From Gemmatimonadaceae bacterium (GTDB lineage: Bacteria; Latescibacterota; UBA2968; UBA8231), in the NCBI GenBank assembly GCA_002726335.1, contig PBSR01000214.1, positions 1-64,000 on the forward strand: a stretch of 64,000 nucleotides of DNA, read 5' to 3'. How positions within the stretch are numbered: the first letter of the stretch is position 1; every line of letters begins with the position of its first letter. A program made the position numbers and the translations under genes. The notes beneath the pieces are model-generated. The model saw only the letters and a list, made by a program, of their open reading frames with translations, ran no database searches and was not told where the DNA came from. Below, piece after piece: positions 1 to 9,418 of the stretch.

Positions 1-364
1 GGCGGAGCTCAACCTCGAACCGCGGGCCGGCCAGCGTGCCGACACGCTGTCCGGAGGCGAAACGCGCCGCGTCGAGATCGCCAGGGCCCTGGCCACCGGA
101 CCCCGCTACATGCTGCTCGACGAGCCCTTCACCGGGATCGACCCGCGCACCGTGCAGGATATCCAGACCATCGTCGGCGAGCTGCGGGCCAAGGGCCTGA
201 GTATCCTCATCACGGACCACAATGCCCTCGAGACCCTGCAGATCACCGATCGGGCCTACATCATGGTGGACGGCCGCATCCTGACGTCGGGAACCGCTCG
301 CGAGCTCGCAGACGACGAGGACGTACGTCGCCTCTACCTCGGGGAACGGTTCCGCCTCTCCTGA
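1..364 (+). CDS. lptB: LPS export ABC transporter ATP-binding protein (C-terminal part)
   Basis: Partial gene, open at the left edge and in frame from base 2. The visible part has the ABC signature LSGGE (about bases 47-61), then the Walker B stretch [13 protein letters not shown] and the switch histidine in ITDHN. The run [17 protein letters not shown] followed by GIDP, and its position just before rpoN, are typical of LptB, the cytoplasmic ATPase that powers LptFGC to move lipopolysaccharide to the outer membrane. The lptB-rpoN order is common in Gram-negative bacteria. The Walker A motif lies outside the window. Another ABC ATPase is possible, but the rpoN linkage makes LptB the best call. 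Confidence 0.85.
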   Translation, partial: AELNLEPRAGQRADTLSGGETRRVEIARALATGPRYMLLDEPFTGIDPRTVQDIQTIVGELRAKGLSILITDHNALETLQITDRAYIMVDGRILTSGTARELADDEDVRRLYLGERFRLS

Positions 365-375
365 GAGGCGTCATT

Positions 376-403
376 GCACAGCAAATGCTGTGCCTTTCTT
401 CTT
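376..403 (+). terminator. Intrinsic terminator after lptB
   Basis: A perfect inverted repeat GCACAGC-AAAT-GCTGTGC (376-393) starts 12 bases after the lptB stop and is followed by the T-rich stretch CTTTCTTCTT. It should end lptB transcription just before the rpoN promoter. Because it sits immediately upstream of a -35 box it could also act as an operator. Confidence 0.6.
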
Positions 404-430
404 GACACTCCCCTGCAGCACTTCTATATT
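402..430 (+). promoter_or_regulatory. Sigma-70-type promoter for rpoN
   Basis: A perfect -35 box TTGACA (402-407), a 17-base spacer and the -10 box TATATT (425-430), five of six consensus bases. The predicted transcript would start near 437, leaving a leader of about 55 bases before the rpoN start. It indicates housekeeping expression of sigma-54 independent of lptB. Confidence 0.7.
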
Positions 431-491
431 AGCCACGATCCGCTTGATTTGCGTTTCTTCAAGTCTTTCTTAGAGAAAGAGTTACGCCTCC

Positions 492-2021
492 GTGACGATG
501 CTCCGTCTGTCACAGAACATGAGTCTTCAGCAGCGCATGGCGCCGCAGTTGATTCAGTCTCTCCAGCTGCTGCAGATGTCGACGCTGGAGCTGGAGCTGG
601 AGATCAAGCAGCAGATGGAGGTCAACCCTCTCCTCGAGGAATCGATGGAGATGGAGGAGCTCGACGAGGATCCTCCCGAGCCAGAGCCCGAAGTCGACGA
701 GGTGGAGACACCCGAGCAGGAAGTGGCCCTCGAGGAGAAAGAGCTGAAGGAGGAGGAGGTTCCCGAGCCGACGGACGAGGTCGACTGGGATGCACTGCTC
801 GACGATCAGCTCGATCAGAATTCCTACAACAACGAGAACACCGAGTACGATCCGAACTGGGAGCAGGACCGCGAGCCCCAGGAGAACCGGATCACGACCA
901 TGCCTCCCCTGGCCGAGCTGCTCAACGAGCAACTGTTGATCAGCCAGCTGAAAGGGGATGATGTCGATATCGCCGACTTCATCATCGGCAACATCGACGA
1001 CCGTGGCTATCTCACCTGTTCGGCCGAGGAGATCTCCGAGTCGATCGAGGTTCCCGTGGTCGATGTGGAGCGTGTCCTGGCCGTCATCCAGTCCTTCGAG
1101 CCGCCAGGCGTCGGCGCTCGCGACCTGTCCGAGTGTCTGCTGATTCAGCTCCGACTCAAGGAAGGCACTGAGAACTACTACGATCTCGAACTGGCCATCC
1201 AGATCGTCGGTTCGCACATGGAGGACCTGACGAAGCGCCGGTACTCCCGTATCACTCGCGCTCTCGGCATCCAGAACGACGACCTGCGCGGGGCCATGGA
1301 GATCATCGAGGAGCTACACCCCAATCCGGGCGCCCTCGTGAGTGACGCTTTTTCGGCTTCCAACCTGCTCACCCTCGATACGAGCGTGAACTACATCACC
1401 CCGGATCTCATCGTCGAGAAGACGGGAGAAGACTGGGTCGTGAGCCTCACCGACGGCGCCCTGCCGTCCCTGCGCATCAACGCCTCCTACGCCGGGTTGC
1501 TCAAGGACGGGCGGGGGCGCAAGGACGAGGTGCGCTCGTACGTATCGAAAAAGCTGAATGACGCGCGCTGGCTGATCAACGCCATCAATCAGCGGCGCAC
1601 GACCATGCTGAAGGTCGCCGACTATCTCGTACGGGCGCAGATGGGCTGGTTTGAAAAAGGCCCCGCCCACCTGAAGCCGATGGTCTTGCAGGACGTGGCC
1701 GACGCGGTGAGCATGCACGTGTCGACGATCAGCCGCGTGAGCAACGGCAAGTACATGCAGACCCCCCACGGTGTACGCGAACTGAAATACTTCTTCGACA
1801 GCAAGGTCTCGCGTGATGACGGCGAGGACGTGTCAGCCCGCAGCGTCAAGGAGAAGATCGCGAACATGATCGAAGGCGAGGACAAGAACAAGCCGATGAG
1901 CGATCAGGAGATCGCTGACGAACTGGCCAAGGATGGACTCAGGATCGCGCGGCGCACGGTAGCCAAGTACCGCGATCAGCTGGGAATCAACTCGCAGCGG
2001 TATCGCAAGCAGGTCTTCTGA
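492..2021 (+). CDS. rpoN: RNA polymerase sigma-54 factor
   Basis: Alternative sigma factor that recognises -24/-12 promoters and needs an AAA+ activator to open them. The protein is 509 residues, normal for the family. Region I is glutamine- and leucine-rich (QLIQSLQLLQMSTLEL), followed by a long acidic region II (about residues 52-100). The core-binding domain follows, then the helix-turn-helix with HVSTISRVSNGKYMQTP (about 409-425) and the RpoN box ARRTVAKYR near residue 485. The start is GTG at 492; an ATG at 498 is equally possible because neither has a strong Shine-Dalgarno. A target promoter and an activator occur in this same window (30174-30189; 27060-28478). Confidence 0.97.
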   Translation: MTMLRLSQNMSLQQRMAPQLIQSLQLLQMSTLELELEIKQQMEVNPLLEESMEMEELDEDPPEPEPEVDEVETPEQEVALEEKELKEEEVPEPTDEVDWDALLDDQLDQNSYNNENTEYDPNWEQDREPQENRITTMPPLAELLNEQLLISQLKGDDVDIADFIIGNIDDRGYLTCSAEEISESIEVPVVDVERVLAVIQSFEPPGVGARDLSECLLIQLRLKEGTENYYDLELAIQIVGSHMEDLTKRRYSRITRALGIQNDDLRGAMEIIEELHPNPGALVSDAFSASNLLTLDTSVNYITPDLIVEKTGEDWVVSLTDGALPSLRINASYAGLLKDGRGRKDEVRSYVSKKLNDARWLINAINQRRTTMLKVADYLVRAQMGWFEKGPAHLKPMVLQDVADAVSMHVSTISRVSNGKYMQTPHGVRELKYFFDSKVSRDDGEDVSARSVKEKIANMIEGEDKNKPMSDQEIADELAKDGLRIARRTVAKYRDQLGINSQRYRKQVF

Positions 2022-2042
2022 GAGCGAGCTTGCCCAAAGCCG

Positions 2043-3908
2043 CTAGGAAGAACCGTCAGCCCTGTCTCTCTGCGGAACGGGCCGTGTCGCCCGACTGACG
2101 ATGGGGACACCGACTTCGGCACCACGGTAGAGGTAGTAGTACCAGAAGGTGTCTCGGTGTTCCTTGGCCAGTTCTGCTTTCGCTCCAGCCGGATCACCTC
2201 GGTGGAGAGCCAACAGCTGGCTGAATTCCGTATAGCGCTTCTGTGTCGTCAAGCTGAGCGTCCGACCATGCAGAGGCAGTTCGGGCATCACCCCAGTCTG
2301 TAGTCGTACCTGCGTGGCCCAAAGCATCAGAGCCTCTTCGTAGAGTCTCGGTACTACCTTGCCGGGAAATGCCTTCGGGAACCTGGCCAGGCGGCGGAGG
2401 TTCTGTACGATCTTTTCGAGCTGCGCGGTTTGCAGGTAGTGCCCCATCAGCAGATCGAAGGCCAGCAGATTGTCCGGGTTGCGTTCCAACAGCTGCCGCA
2501 GGATGTCTTCGGGCGTAAAGAAGCCAGGATAGTCGGTGGCCACCATCAGGCCGCGCAAGCGGCTGATCTCCTCGTCGTCCCCTCGCCGCGGATCTGCGTC
2601 GAGGGCCGCCAGATACTTCTCTGACCAGGATCGGTCCAACGGTGACATTGCCAGTCGGTGCAGGTATACACGCGCCGCCCGGGGACGATCCTTGAGGACG
2701 TTGACCGTCACCAGGCGACGCAGAATCGACGGCCGGTCACCATGAATCTCGGCCGCCTCCTGCAACATGTGCTCCGCCTTGTTGACATAACCCATTTCGA
2801 TCAGGTTGTCCCCGAGCACGAGGAATCGTGACGGCGCCTCTGGCGAGGGCTGGAAGATCTCCGCGTTCGCCAGATATGGGTACGAGAATAGATCGCTCCC
2901 CAGCTTTCCGGTGTGACACAGGGCCAGTTGCACGTTGTAGACGGTGAGCACGTCATAGGCGGCAAGTCCCGGCACCAGGGACAGCACGCCGGACCAGTTC
3001 CGCCGCCGCGCCTGGTGGTCGATTTCCAGCATCGTCCGGTGATTGACGTCGAGGGTGCCGTACACCAGCAATCCACCGACAGCAATCAGCAGCAGAGGAC
3101 CGGCCGTCGATGGCAGTCCCCGAATCTGATCGACCGCCGGATGTCCGTAGGCGGTTATGAGAATCGCCACCGGCAGGAACAGATAGAGCGCGGCGGCGAC
3201 CACCCAGATACGTGGTTCGCCGAGCAGGTAGAGCCCGGACAGTGGCAACTGATGCGTATAGGCGGCCTGCCAGGTTCCGGGAAATACCGTCAACGTCGCC
3301 AGCCAGGGCAGGACGGCGCCCACCGCGACCCGTGCCAGAGCGCCGACTGTATGCCTGTCGACCAGTTCACGCAGGGCGCACAGCAGGGCGAACAGCAGCC
3401 AGCCGCCACCGGACACCCAGTACACCGCCGGTGCGATGAGAACGAAGTACAGCGTCCTGCCGCTCCGGTCCAGTCGCGTCGATATCGTCGCAGCGGCCAG
3501 TGCCACCAGCAGGGACAGGTCAAAGGCCAGATCGTAGTGGTACCGGTTGTGCAGAGACAGAAGAAGGACAACCGGGGTCAGGGTGACGATGCCGTAGCGC
3601 TGCCCGCGCCATCCCCGGACAAGGTTTCCGGCGCACAGCCAGATGGCCGCCATCACCAGGGTGATGACCAGAGCGCCCAGCCAGCCGAATGCGTAGGATT
3701 GCCCGGCGAAGGCAGCGACGTACGCAGTGATCCCGCCGGGGATCTGCAGGAAGTCCGCAAAAAACGACCAGCCGCCGAAGAAGACCGGCTCCTGAACATG
3801 AAAGATCAGATGCGGTTCGATCCGCAGCCAGACATACAGATAGCAAAGGCCGAAGAAGGCGGCGGTTCCGGGGGGCCCAAGTCCCCGAAACCCAGACCAG
3901 TGCCGCAT
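2043..3908 (-). CDS. Polytopic membrane protein, DUF6057-like, with helical-repeat C-terminus
   Basis: 621 residues. The first about 310 residues hold roughly eight to ten hydrophobic segments (for example VAAFAGQSYAFGWLGALVITLV and LLLIAVGGLLVYGTL). The rest is soluble and looks like degenerate tetratricopeptide helices (FLVLGDNLIEMGYVNKAEHML, ILRQLLERNPDNLLAFDLL). The early motif WLRIEPHLIFHVQEPVF resembles DUF6057 proteins as I remember them; the function of that family is unknown to me. It converges on rpoN with a 21-base gap and diverges from the haem/PD40 lipoprotein gene at 4149, so the two may be functionally paired. The DUF6057 label is by eye; the membrane/TPR description is firmer. 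Confidence 0.6.
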   Translation of the reverse strand: MRHWSGFRGLGPPGTAAFFGLCYLYVWLRIEPHLIFHVQEPVFFGGWSFFADFLQIPGGITAYVAAFAGQSYAFGWLGALVITLVMAAIWLCAGNLVRGWRGQRYGIVTLTPVVLLLSLHNRYHYDLAFDLSLLVALAAATISTRLDRSGRTLYFVLIAPAVYWVSGGGWLLFALLCALRELVDRHTVGALARVAVGAVLPWLATLTVFPGTWQAAYTHQLPLSGLYLLGEPRIWVVAAALYLFLPVAILITAYGHPAVDQIRGLPSTAGPLLLIAVGGLLVYGTLDVNHRTMLEIDHQARRRNWSGVLSLVPGLAAYDVLTVYNVQLALCHTGKLGSDLFSYPYLANAEIFQPSPEAPSRFLVLGDNLIEMGYVNKAEHMLQEAAEIHGDRPSILRRLVTVNVLKDRPRAARVYLHRLAMSPLDRSWSEKYLAALDADPRRGDDEEISRLRGLMVATDYPGFFTPEDILRQLLERNPDNLLAFDLLMGHYLQTAQLEKIVQNLRRLARFPKAFPGKVVPRLYEEALMLWATQVRLQTGVMPELPLHGRTLSLTTQKRYTEFSQLLALHRGDPAGAKAELAKEHRDTFWYYYLYRGAEVGVPIVSRATRPVPQRDRADGSS

Positions 3909-3937
3909 CTGGCTCGCTCTCTCAAGTTTGGCGATGA

Positions 3938-3959
3938 GATCTCGCGCCCCCGCGAGATC
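3938..3959. repeat. Perfect inverted repeat in divergent intergenic region
   Basis: GATCTCGCG (3938-3946), loop CCCC, CGCGAGATC (3951-3959). It lies 30 bases upstream of the minus-strand start at 3908 and inside the 240-base region shared with the plus-strand gene at 4149. It could be an operator for a dimeric regulator or a leader hairpin; there is no T-run, so it is not a typical terminator. The rest of this gap (3909-4148) shows no other clear signal. Confidence 0.4.
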
Positions 3960-4148
3960 CTATGGTGTTCTGTCAAGGATAGAGACGGGCCTGAACCGCG
4001 GCAACCCTGCCGAGGCCCAGGCCGACAGCGGGCACTGTCCCGCCGGCACGCAATCGAGGCGGCGATGTCGACAACGATAGCGGCAGGCTACATTCTTAGC
4101 CGGATACCCACAGTGACCTCATTCCTCGAACGTCGCCGAGCCTTCAGC

Positions 4149-5704
4149 ATGAACAGACTGTCCCGCGTCGTACTGGTAGCCGTCACAGTCGCCATCGGCG
4201 CCTGTGCGACCCACACGAAGGCGCCGGAGGCCGAACCGCCCACACAGGATCGTCTGCCGCGTATCGATCCGGACTATGCCGACGTCACCATTCCACCCAA
4301 CATCGCGCCGCTGAACTTTGTCGTGAACGAGCCGGGGGAGGCCTTCGAGGTAGCAATTCGGTCTACCCATGGAGAGGCACTCGACGTCAGTTCCGAGTCG
4401 GCACAGATCCGCATCCCGGCCGGCGCGTGGCGCAAACTCCTGGCCGCCAACCACGGCCAGGATCTGCTGCTTCATGTGAGTGTCCGTCAGGCTGACGGCC
4501 GTTGGGAGCGCTTCCAGCCGATCTCGCAGCACGTGGCCCAGGAGAAGATCGACGGATACCTGGTCTACAGACTGCTCAAGCCGTTGTACAACAAGTACGT
4601 CAACATCGGTATCTATCAGAGGCATCTGGAGAGCTTCGACCAGAAACCGGTACTAGAGAACAGCAACGCCGATCACGCCTGCCTCAACTGCCACACCTTC
4701 GTACGCAACCAGCCGGATCCGATGGTCCTGCAGACGCGCAGCGAGCACGGGTTGACCATGCTCCTGGCGCGGGGTCAGGAGGTCACCACGATTGACACGC
4801 GCACGGCATTCAACAAGTCACCCGCCGCGTACACCAGCTGGCATCCTGGCGGCCGACACATCGGCTTCAGCGTCAATAAGGTTTCGCTCTTCCTGCACAC
4901 CGACCCGACACGCGAAACACGCGAGGTCTTCGATGCCGGCTCCGATCTGGCGGTCTATTCCACCGAAGACAACATCCTGACCACGACGGCGGCCATCTCC
5001 GACCCGGATCGTGCCGAGACCTGGCCGGAGTGGTCGCCTGATGGCCGTCACCTGTATTTCAGCAGCGCTCCGATCCTGCCCATCGAGCAGTTCGAGGAGG
5101 TGCGCTATGACTTGATGCGCATCCCCTTTGACGTCGACTCCGGTACATGGGGTGACCTGGATACCCTGCTCACAGCCGGGCAGACGGGACTGACGGTGAC
5201 ACAGCCAAAAGTGTCACCTGACGGTCGCTGGCTGGTGTTCACCATGGCCGACCATGGCAACTTTCCGATCTTTTCGGCCACCGCTGATCTGTACGTGATG
5301 GATCTGTTGAAGGGGGGTATCGGCGACTGGAGATCAACAGCGATCTGGCCGACTCCTGGCACTCGTGGTCGAGCAACGGCCGTTGGCTCGTGTTCAGCAG
5401 CAAACGGCGAGACGGCCTTTTTGCCCGACCCTACTTCAGCTACGTCGACGAGGAGGGGCGATTCCACCGTCCGGTGCTCATGCCCCAGGAAGATCCGACG
5501 TTCTATGACGCCTTTATCAAGACGTACAATGTGCCCGTGTTCATCACCGGTCCAGTGAAGGTGAGTGAACGGAACCTGGCGCGTGCCATCTATGACCCCG
5601 ACAGGCCACTGTCGGCGCAACTGGATCCACGTGTCGCTTCGGCGCTACAGCAGGATGCGGGAGATGGTCCGGTGGAGCCCTATTCGTCGGGTACAACGCG
5701 CTGA
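4149..5704 (+). CDS. Lipoprotein with CXXCH haem motif and TolB/PD40 repeats (frameshifted)
   Basis: Start ATG 4149 gives a signal peptide ending in the lipobox AIGAC, so the mature protein should be a lipid-anchored periplasmic or outer-membrane protein. A motif CLNCH (about residues 178-182) fits covalent c-type haem binding. It is followed by beta-propeller repeats of the TolB/PD40 kind (WPEWSPDGRHLYFSS; VSPDGRWLVFTM; and WSSNGRWLVFSSKR). The last repeat is in another frame: the first frame is lost at a six-G run (5312-5317), and one extra G restores a protein of about 518 residues ending at 5704. Either a sequencing indel, a real mutation, or a -1 slip on G-GGG-GGT explains this. No function is known to me; redox-linked surface sensing or binding is only a guess. 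Confidence 0.75.
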
Positions 5705-5740
5705 AGCAGTTCCTGGCGCTTGACGTGCCTCAACCGGGGC

Positions 5741-6928
5741 TCAGGTCGCGGGCAGAACTGCCGTCAGTTCAATTTCGCACAACCAGTCGGGGCGACATAC
5801 GTCGGCCACGACGACGGTGTTGAGCAGGTCCCGGGGAACGCCGCGCTCCTCGCAGGCTTGCTGGAAAATGGGCAGGAAGTCCCGCTCCTTGAGGTACGTG
5901 ACGGCGTGAACCGTGTCGGCCAGGGTCGCCGCATGGGGGCGCAGCAGGGCGTCGACGTTGTCGAGCATGCGATGACACTGGCCTCTGGCGTCCCCTACGT
6001 GAACGACGTTGCCGGCCGTGTCGATGCTGGCTGTACCCGAGACGTATAGTACGGTCCGGTCCGAGCGCGGCACTCGCAGACCCCGAGAGAAGGCCGATCC
6101 GTAGGCCGGGGCGTCCCCCAGGGATTCTCCGTGCATGTGCTCGATGTCTCCGAGGCCGTCGCCCCAGACGATGCAGACATCGGCGCTGAGGCGCGAGGAC
6201 GCCGGCAGGGTGGCTCCCTCGATCCCGGTGCTCGCCGGCAGGAGTGTGACACCCCACTCGTCGAAGCAGGCGTTGCGGACCTCGTTGAGCACGTCGTAGT
6301 CGGCCTCGAGGTCCCGCAGGTAGATCCAGGTGCGAACCAGTTGTGACACCGGCAGGTCGTGATCCTTCAGCACGTTGCGGATCCGCTCGAAGAGGGCTCG
6401 GCACTGCGTGCGGAAATCATCGTCGGCAAGATCGTCGCCGCCCGTCAGATTCTGCAGGTAGATGTGTGACAGGCCGGCCGTGGAAATCCGGCGGCCAGAG
6501 GTCACCGCCGGCAACCCGATCAGGGCCTCAACGTCCTGCGCTGCCGACGACGAATGCACCGCGTAGGCCTGCAGTTCCAGCAGGCGGCCATCAGCGGCGG
6601 GCTGCTGCTGCAGGAACGAGGTGGCCGGCAGATCGTCCCTGTCATCCTGATAGAAGCCGGCTCGTACGTTTTTCACGGTGTTGCTGTGTGCGGCGATATC
6701 GGCGAAGAACAGGCGTTCGGTGAGCACGTCGGCCCGATTCAGCCCCTGCTCCGCCAGAATTCTGCCGAGACATTCGTAAATCGAAGCTGCCTGCGTCTGG
6801 ATGGTCTCGGTGCCGACGGTTGGCTGCACGCGGATATACAACTCGACGGCCATCTCGGCCTCAAGGCGTACATGCTGAGACTCGAGGCGAGGACAGGCGC
6901 CGCGAGAGAGATTCACTGCCGTCGTCAT
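5741..6928 (-). CDS. Two-domain Rid (YjgF/UK114) family protein, chorismatase-like
   Basis: 395 residues, about three times a single RidA. The C-terminal third (from about residue 265) looks like a YjgF/RidA domain: VLYVSGTASIDTAGNVVHVGD, then the MLDNVDALL helix and the closing strand WLCEIELTAV. The N-terminal part (VQPTVGTETIQTQAASIYECLGRILAEQGL) looks like a second, more diverged copy. RidA enzymes hydrolyse reactive enamine/imine products of PLP enzymes; the same fold in long form is found in chorismatases such as FkbO, which share a GTASI-type strand. The usual RidA arginine does not align exactly (R is two residues displaced in CRPDW). It is last in the minus-strand cluster that includes a PLP decarboxylase, which suits imine clean-up. 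Confidence 0.65.
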   Translation of the reverse strand: MTTAVNLSRGACPRLESQHVRLEAEMAVELYIRVQPTVGTETIQTQAASIYECLGRILAEQGLNRADVLTERLFFADIAAHSNTVKNVRAGFYQDDRDDLPATSFLQQQPAADGRLLELQAYAVHSSSAAQDVEALIGLPAVTSGRRISTAGLSHIYLQNLTGGDDLADDDFRTQCRALFERIRNVLKDHDLPVSQLVRTWIYLRDLEADYDVLNEVRNACFDEWGVTLLPASTGIEGATLPASSRLSADVCIVWGDGLGDIEHMHGESLGDAPAYGSAFSRGLRVPRSDRTVLYVSGTASIDTAGNVVHVGDARGQCHRMLDNVDALLRPHAATLADTVHAVTYLKERDFLPIFQQACEERGVPRDLLNTVVVADVCRPDWLCEIELTAVLPAT

Positions 6929-7065
6929 GCCAGCGTTGCCGTGGTCACCGTGTTTCAGCTACAGAAGGATGCTGGGCGCGGGATTGCGTCAGCCAGCAAG
7001 CGGGACAAGCAAAAGAAGCTATGGACTGACCGTCGGCACGACAACGCGGCAGAACTTCGGCGACA

Positions 7066-7914
7066 TCACCCAGCGGCGGTGCTCAGCGAAGACTTGCTGC
7101 GGGTTGCCTGCAGTTCGTAGTCGGGTACGCGGCGCTCGAGCAACTCACGGGAGATGTCGATGATCTCGCGGGCCTCATCCGGGGTCGTGGTGCCGATGGT
7201 GACCATGTCCTGGTCACGGATCGTATTCCACACGAAGGACATGCCGACTACAGGCAGCAGACGTCCAGCGGCCAGAGGCTTGATCGTCATCACCGGCTTA
7301 CGGGCGTTGCTTATGATGCGCATCACCCAGTCGGCCTCGACCTGCATCAGGAAACCGGAGGCGTTGTAGAGCTGGATGTAGGTTTCCACGTCGGCGTCCT
7401 GGGCATCGGCGTAGACGATGCTCTCCGGCATGTGGGTAGACAGGCCGGGGATCATGTCGTGATCACGGATCATCTTCGTGTAGATATCGAGGTCGCGGAT
7501 CTTTTTCTCGCGGCGGTCGACGAGGGCATCGGTGACGCCCTGATGGGGCAGACAGAACGTGGCGCCCTCATCCTTGCAGCGGGCGAAGACTCGTTCCGGC
7601 TCCATGTCATCTTCTCCCCCGGGCAGGATGTTGAAATGGGGGGTGATGATCCGCGAAAAGGAGCGCCCCGTGCGGGCCTCGGCGTCGCAGATGGCGCCGT
7701 GCAGGTCGCCGGTCATGTGTGGTCCCATCACGGCATCGACGCCGGCCTCGGCAAAAACGGTGAGGATATCGGCCATGTTTTGCCGGCTCTGGTACTGCTT
7801 GATGAATTGATCCTGGGCCCGACTGGTGTGTGAATAGCCGAGAAACCAGTTGGTACCCACCAGCAGGCGAGGCATCGACACGCCGCCGACATCGGTGCGC
7901 GGGAAATCAGTCAT
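7066..7914 (-). CDS. Probable TIM-barrel protein, distantly aldo/keto-reductase-like
   Basis: 282 residues with no signal peptide. Start ATG 7914 has AGGAG eight bases upstream. Alternating strands and helices (AGVDAVMGPHMTGD, FSRIITPHFNILPGG, GLSTHMPESIVYAD, KPVMTIKPLAAGRL, MVTIGTTTPDEAREII) suggest an (alpha/beta)8 barrel. The end resembles the C-terminal cofactor-binding strands of aldo/keto reductases, but I do not see the complete D-Y-K-H tetrad. Conserved-looking histidines (GPHMTGD, TPHFN, LPHQG, STHMPE) could bind a metal. It is 98 bases downstream of the PLP decarboxylase on the same strand. I cannot name a reaction. Confidence 0.6.
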   Translation of the reverse strand: MTDFPRTDVGGVSMPRLLVGTNWFLGYSHTSRAQDQFIKQYQSRQNMADILTVFAEAGVDAVMGPHMTGDLHGAICDAEARTGRSFSRIITPHFNILPGGEDDMEPERVFARCKDEGATFCLPHQGVTDALVDRREKKIRDLDIYTKMIRDHDMIPGLSTHMPESIVYADAQDADVETYIQLYNASGFLMQVEADWVMRIISNARKPVMTIKPLAAGRLLPVVGMSFVWNTIRDQDMVTIGTTTPDEAREIIDISRELLERRVPDYELQATRSKSSLSTAAG

Positions 7915-8012
7915 GATACGTGCTCCTGTTGAGTCTGTGGGGCAAACGACACGCTTGCATTGTACGAAAAAGAACCGGTCGATGGAGAGTCGGCGTCATG
8001 GCGCCACGAGGT

Positions 8013-9395
8013 CTACAGCGCCTTTTCTATGGCGGCCACCGCCCGGTCGATATCCTGATGAGTCGTGCGGAAGTTGCTCAGGGAAATCCGCATCACGCGC
8101 ATGCCGTGCCACATCGTCGGTCCGAACCAGGCTTCGCCACTGTGGTTGATGCGCCGGATAACCTCACCGGTCCGCCCATCGTGATCGCCATCAGGGTCGA
8201 GAAACCGCACCAGTCCCTGGTTGATGACGGGTGTGGTCAGGACCTCCACGCCCGGCAGATCGCCCAGCCTGGCGACAATGTCCCGAGTCAGGTCACAGCT
8301 GCGCTCGATGATCCCGGCGACCCCGTTGCGTCCCAGGCATCGCAGGGCCGCATAGAGCGGGATGCCGCGGGCCCGTCTCGACCACTCCGGCCCCCACTCG
8401 AACTGATCGCGCACACCCTCCACGTCGACCTTGTACGCTGCCGGCACGGTCATGGCCGCTCTGTGGGCTTCGGTGTCGGCCACAAAGGCGATGCCACTGT
8501 CGTAGGGAACGTTGAGCCACTTGTGGCCGTCCGTCGCCCAGGAGTCGGCCTTCTCGATCCCTCTGACGAGGTGGCGGAAGCGCTTGCTGGCGGCGACCCA
8601 CAGGCCGAAGGCACCATCGACGTGGACCCAGGCCCGGTGCTCACTGTACCCATGGGCAAGATCGCAGATCTCGCCGAAGGGATCGAAGGCGCCACGGTTC
8701 AGATCGCCGGCGGCAAGGGATACGATCGTCGGTGCCTCCGGGTCTCGCTCGAGTTCGGCCCGCAAGTCATAGACATCGATCGTACCGGTCTCTTTCAGGG
8801 GGACTCGAACGACGGCAGCGGAGCCGATTCCCAGATGGCGCAGGGCCCGTGTCACCGTTTCGTGGTGCTCTCCCACCAGCACGCGTATCGGCGCACTGCC
8901 GGCCAGGCCCTGTTCTTCCACCGACCAGCCCCTGTCAGCCAGTACCCTGTGTCGTGCCGCCGACAGGGCCGTGACGTGAGCCATCTGGCACCCGGTGACA
9001 AAGGCATAGGAGGCAATTTGCGGCAGGCCGAGAAGGTCCTTCAACCAGTCGCCGACGACCTCTTCGATGATGGCGGCAGACGGTGAGCAGGCATACGTGG
9101 CCGCGTTCTGATCCCAGGCAGAGGTCAGCCAGTCGGCGCCGACCGAGACGGGGATACCGCCGCCGATGACCCAGCCGAAGAAGCGGCCACCGGCACTGTG
9201 CAGCAGGCCCGCTTCGGCATCTGCGGCAAGCTCCTCGATGACCTGCACCGGAGGCAGGCCGTCTGCGGTCAGCTCCCGGGCCAGCCTGGCCCTGAGGACG
9301 GCCGGATCCGGTTCGGCACTGACGCGGCGATCGTCCAGAGAGTCGATGTACTGGCAGGCGAGCTGTGCCGCGCGCTCGAGTTCGGGAATCCTCAC
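8013..9395 (-). CDS. Group II pyridoxal-phosphate-dependent decarboxylase
   Basis: 460 residues. The PLP lysine is in WATDGHKWLNVPYDSG (about residue 290), preceded by HVDGAFGLW, both hallmarks of the aromatic-L-amino-acid/glutamate decarboxylase group. These cytosolic dimers decarboxylate amino acids to amines, although some relatives act as aldehyde synthases or lyases. The N-terminal VIGGGIPVSVGADWLTSAWDQNAATYACSPSAAIIEE region matches the substrate loop of the family in general layout. The start is GTG 9395 with AGGA upstream. It lies 23 bases after the LarA-like gene, so it is probably co-transcribed. The substrate cannot be told from sequence. Confidence 0.88.
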   Translation of the reverse strand: MRIPELERAAQLACQYIDSLDDRRVSAEPDPAVLRARLARELTADGLPPVQVIEELAADAEAGLLHSAGGRFFGWVIGGGIPVSVGADWLTSAWDQNAATYACSPSAAIIEEVVGDWLKDLLGLPQIASYAFVTGCQMAHVTALSAARHRVLADRGWSVEEQGLAGSAPIRVLVGEHHETVTRALRHLGIGSAAVVRVPLKETGTIDVYDLRAELERDPEAPTIVSLAAGDLNRGAFDPFGEICDLAHGYSEHRAWVHVDGAFGLWVAASKRFRHLVRGIEKADSWATDGHKWLNVPYDSGIAFVADTEAHRAAMTVPAAYKVDVEGVRDQFEWGPEWSRRARGIPLYAALRCLGRNGVAGIIERSCDLTRDIVARLGDLPGVEVLTTPVINQGLVRFLDPDGDHDGRTGEVIRRINHSGEAWFGPTMWHGMRVMRISLSNFRTTHQDIDRAVAAIEKAL

Positions 9396-9418
9396 AAGTG
9401 TGTTCCTGCGGAGCCGCG

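Noticed and set aside
374..961. 195-residue open frame overlapping rpoN
   Set aside because: It is low-complexity Arg/Ala/Gly, out of frame with the clear RpoN protein, and starts inside the terminator hairpin.
2913..4148. N-terminal extension of the haem/PD40 open frame
   Set aside because: It is antisense to the DUF6057-like gene; a signal peptide with lipobox begins at 4149.
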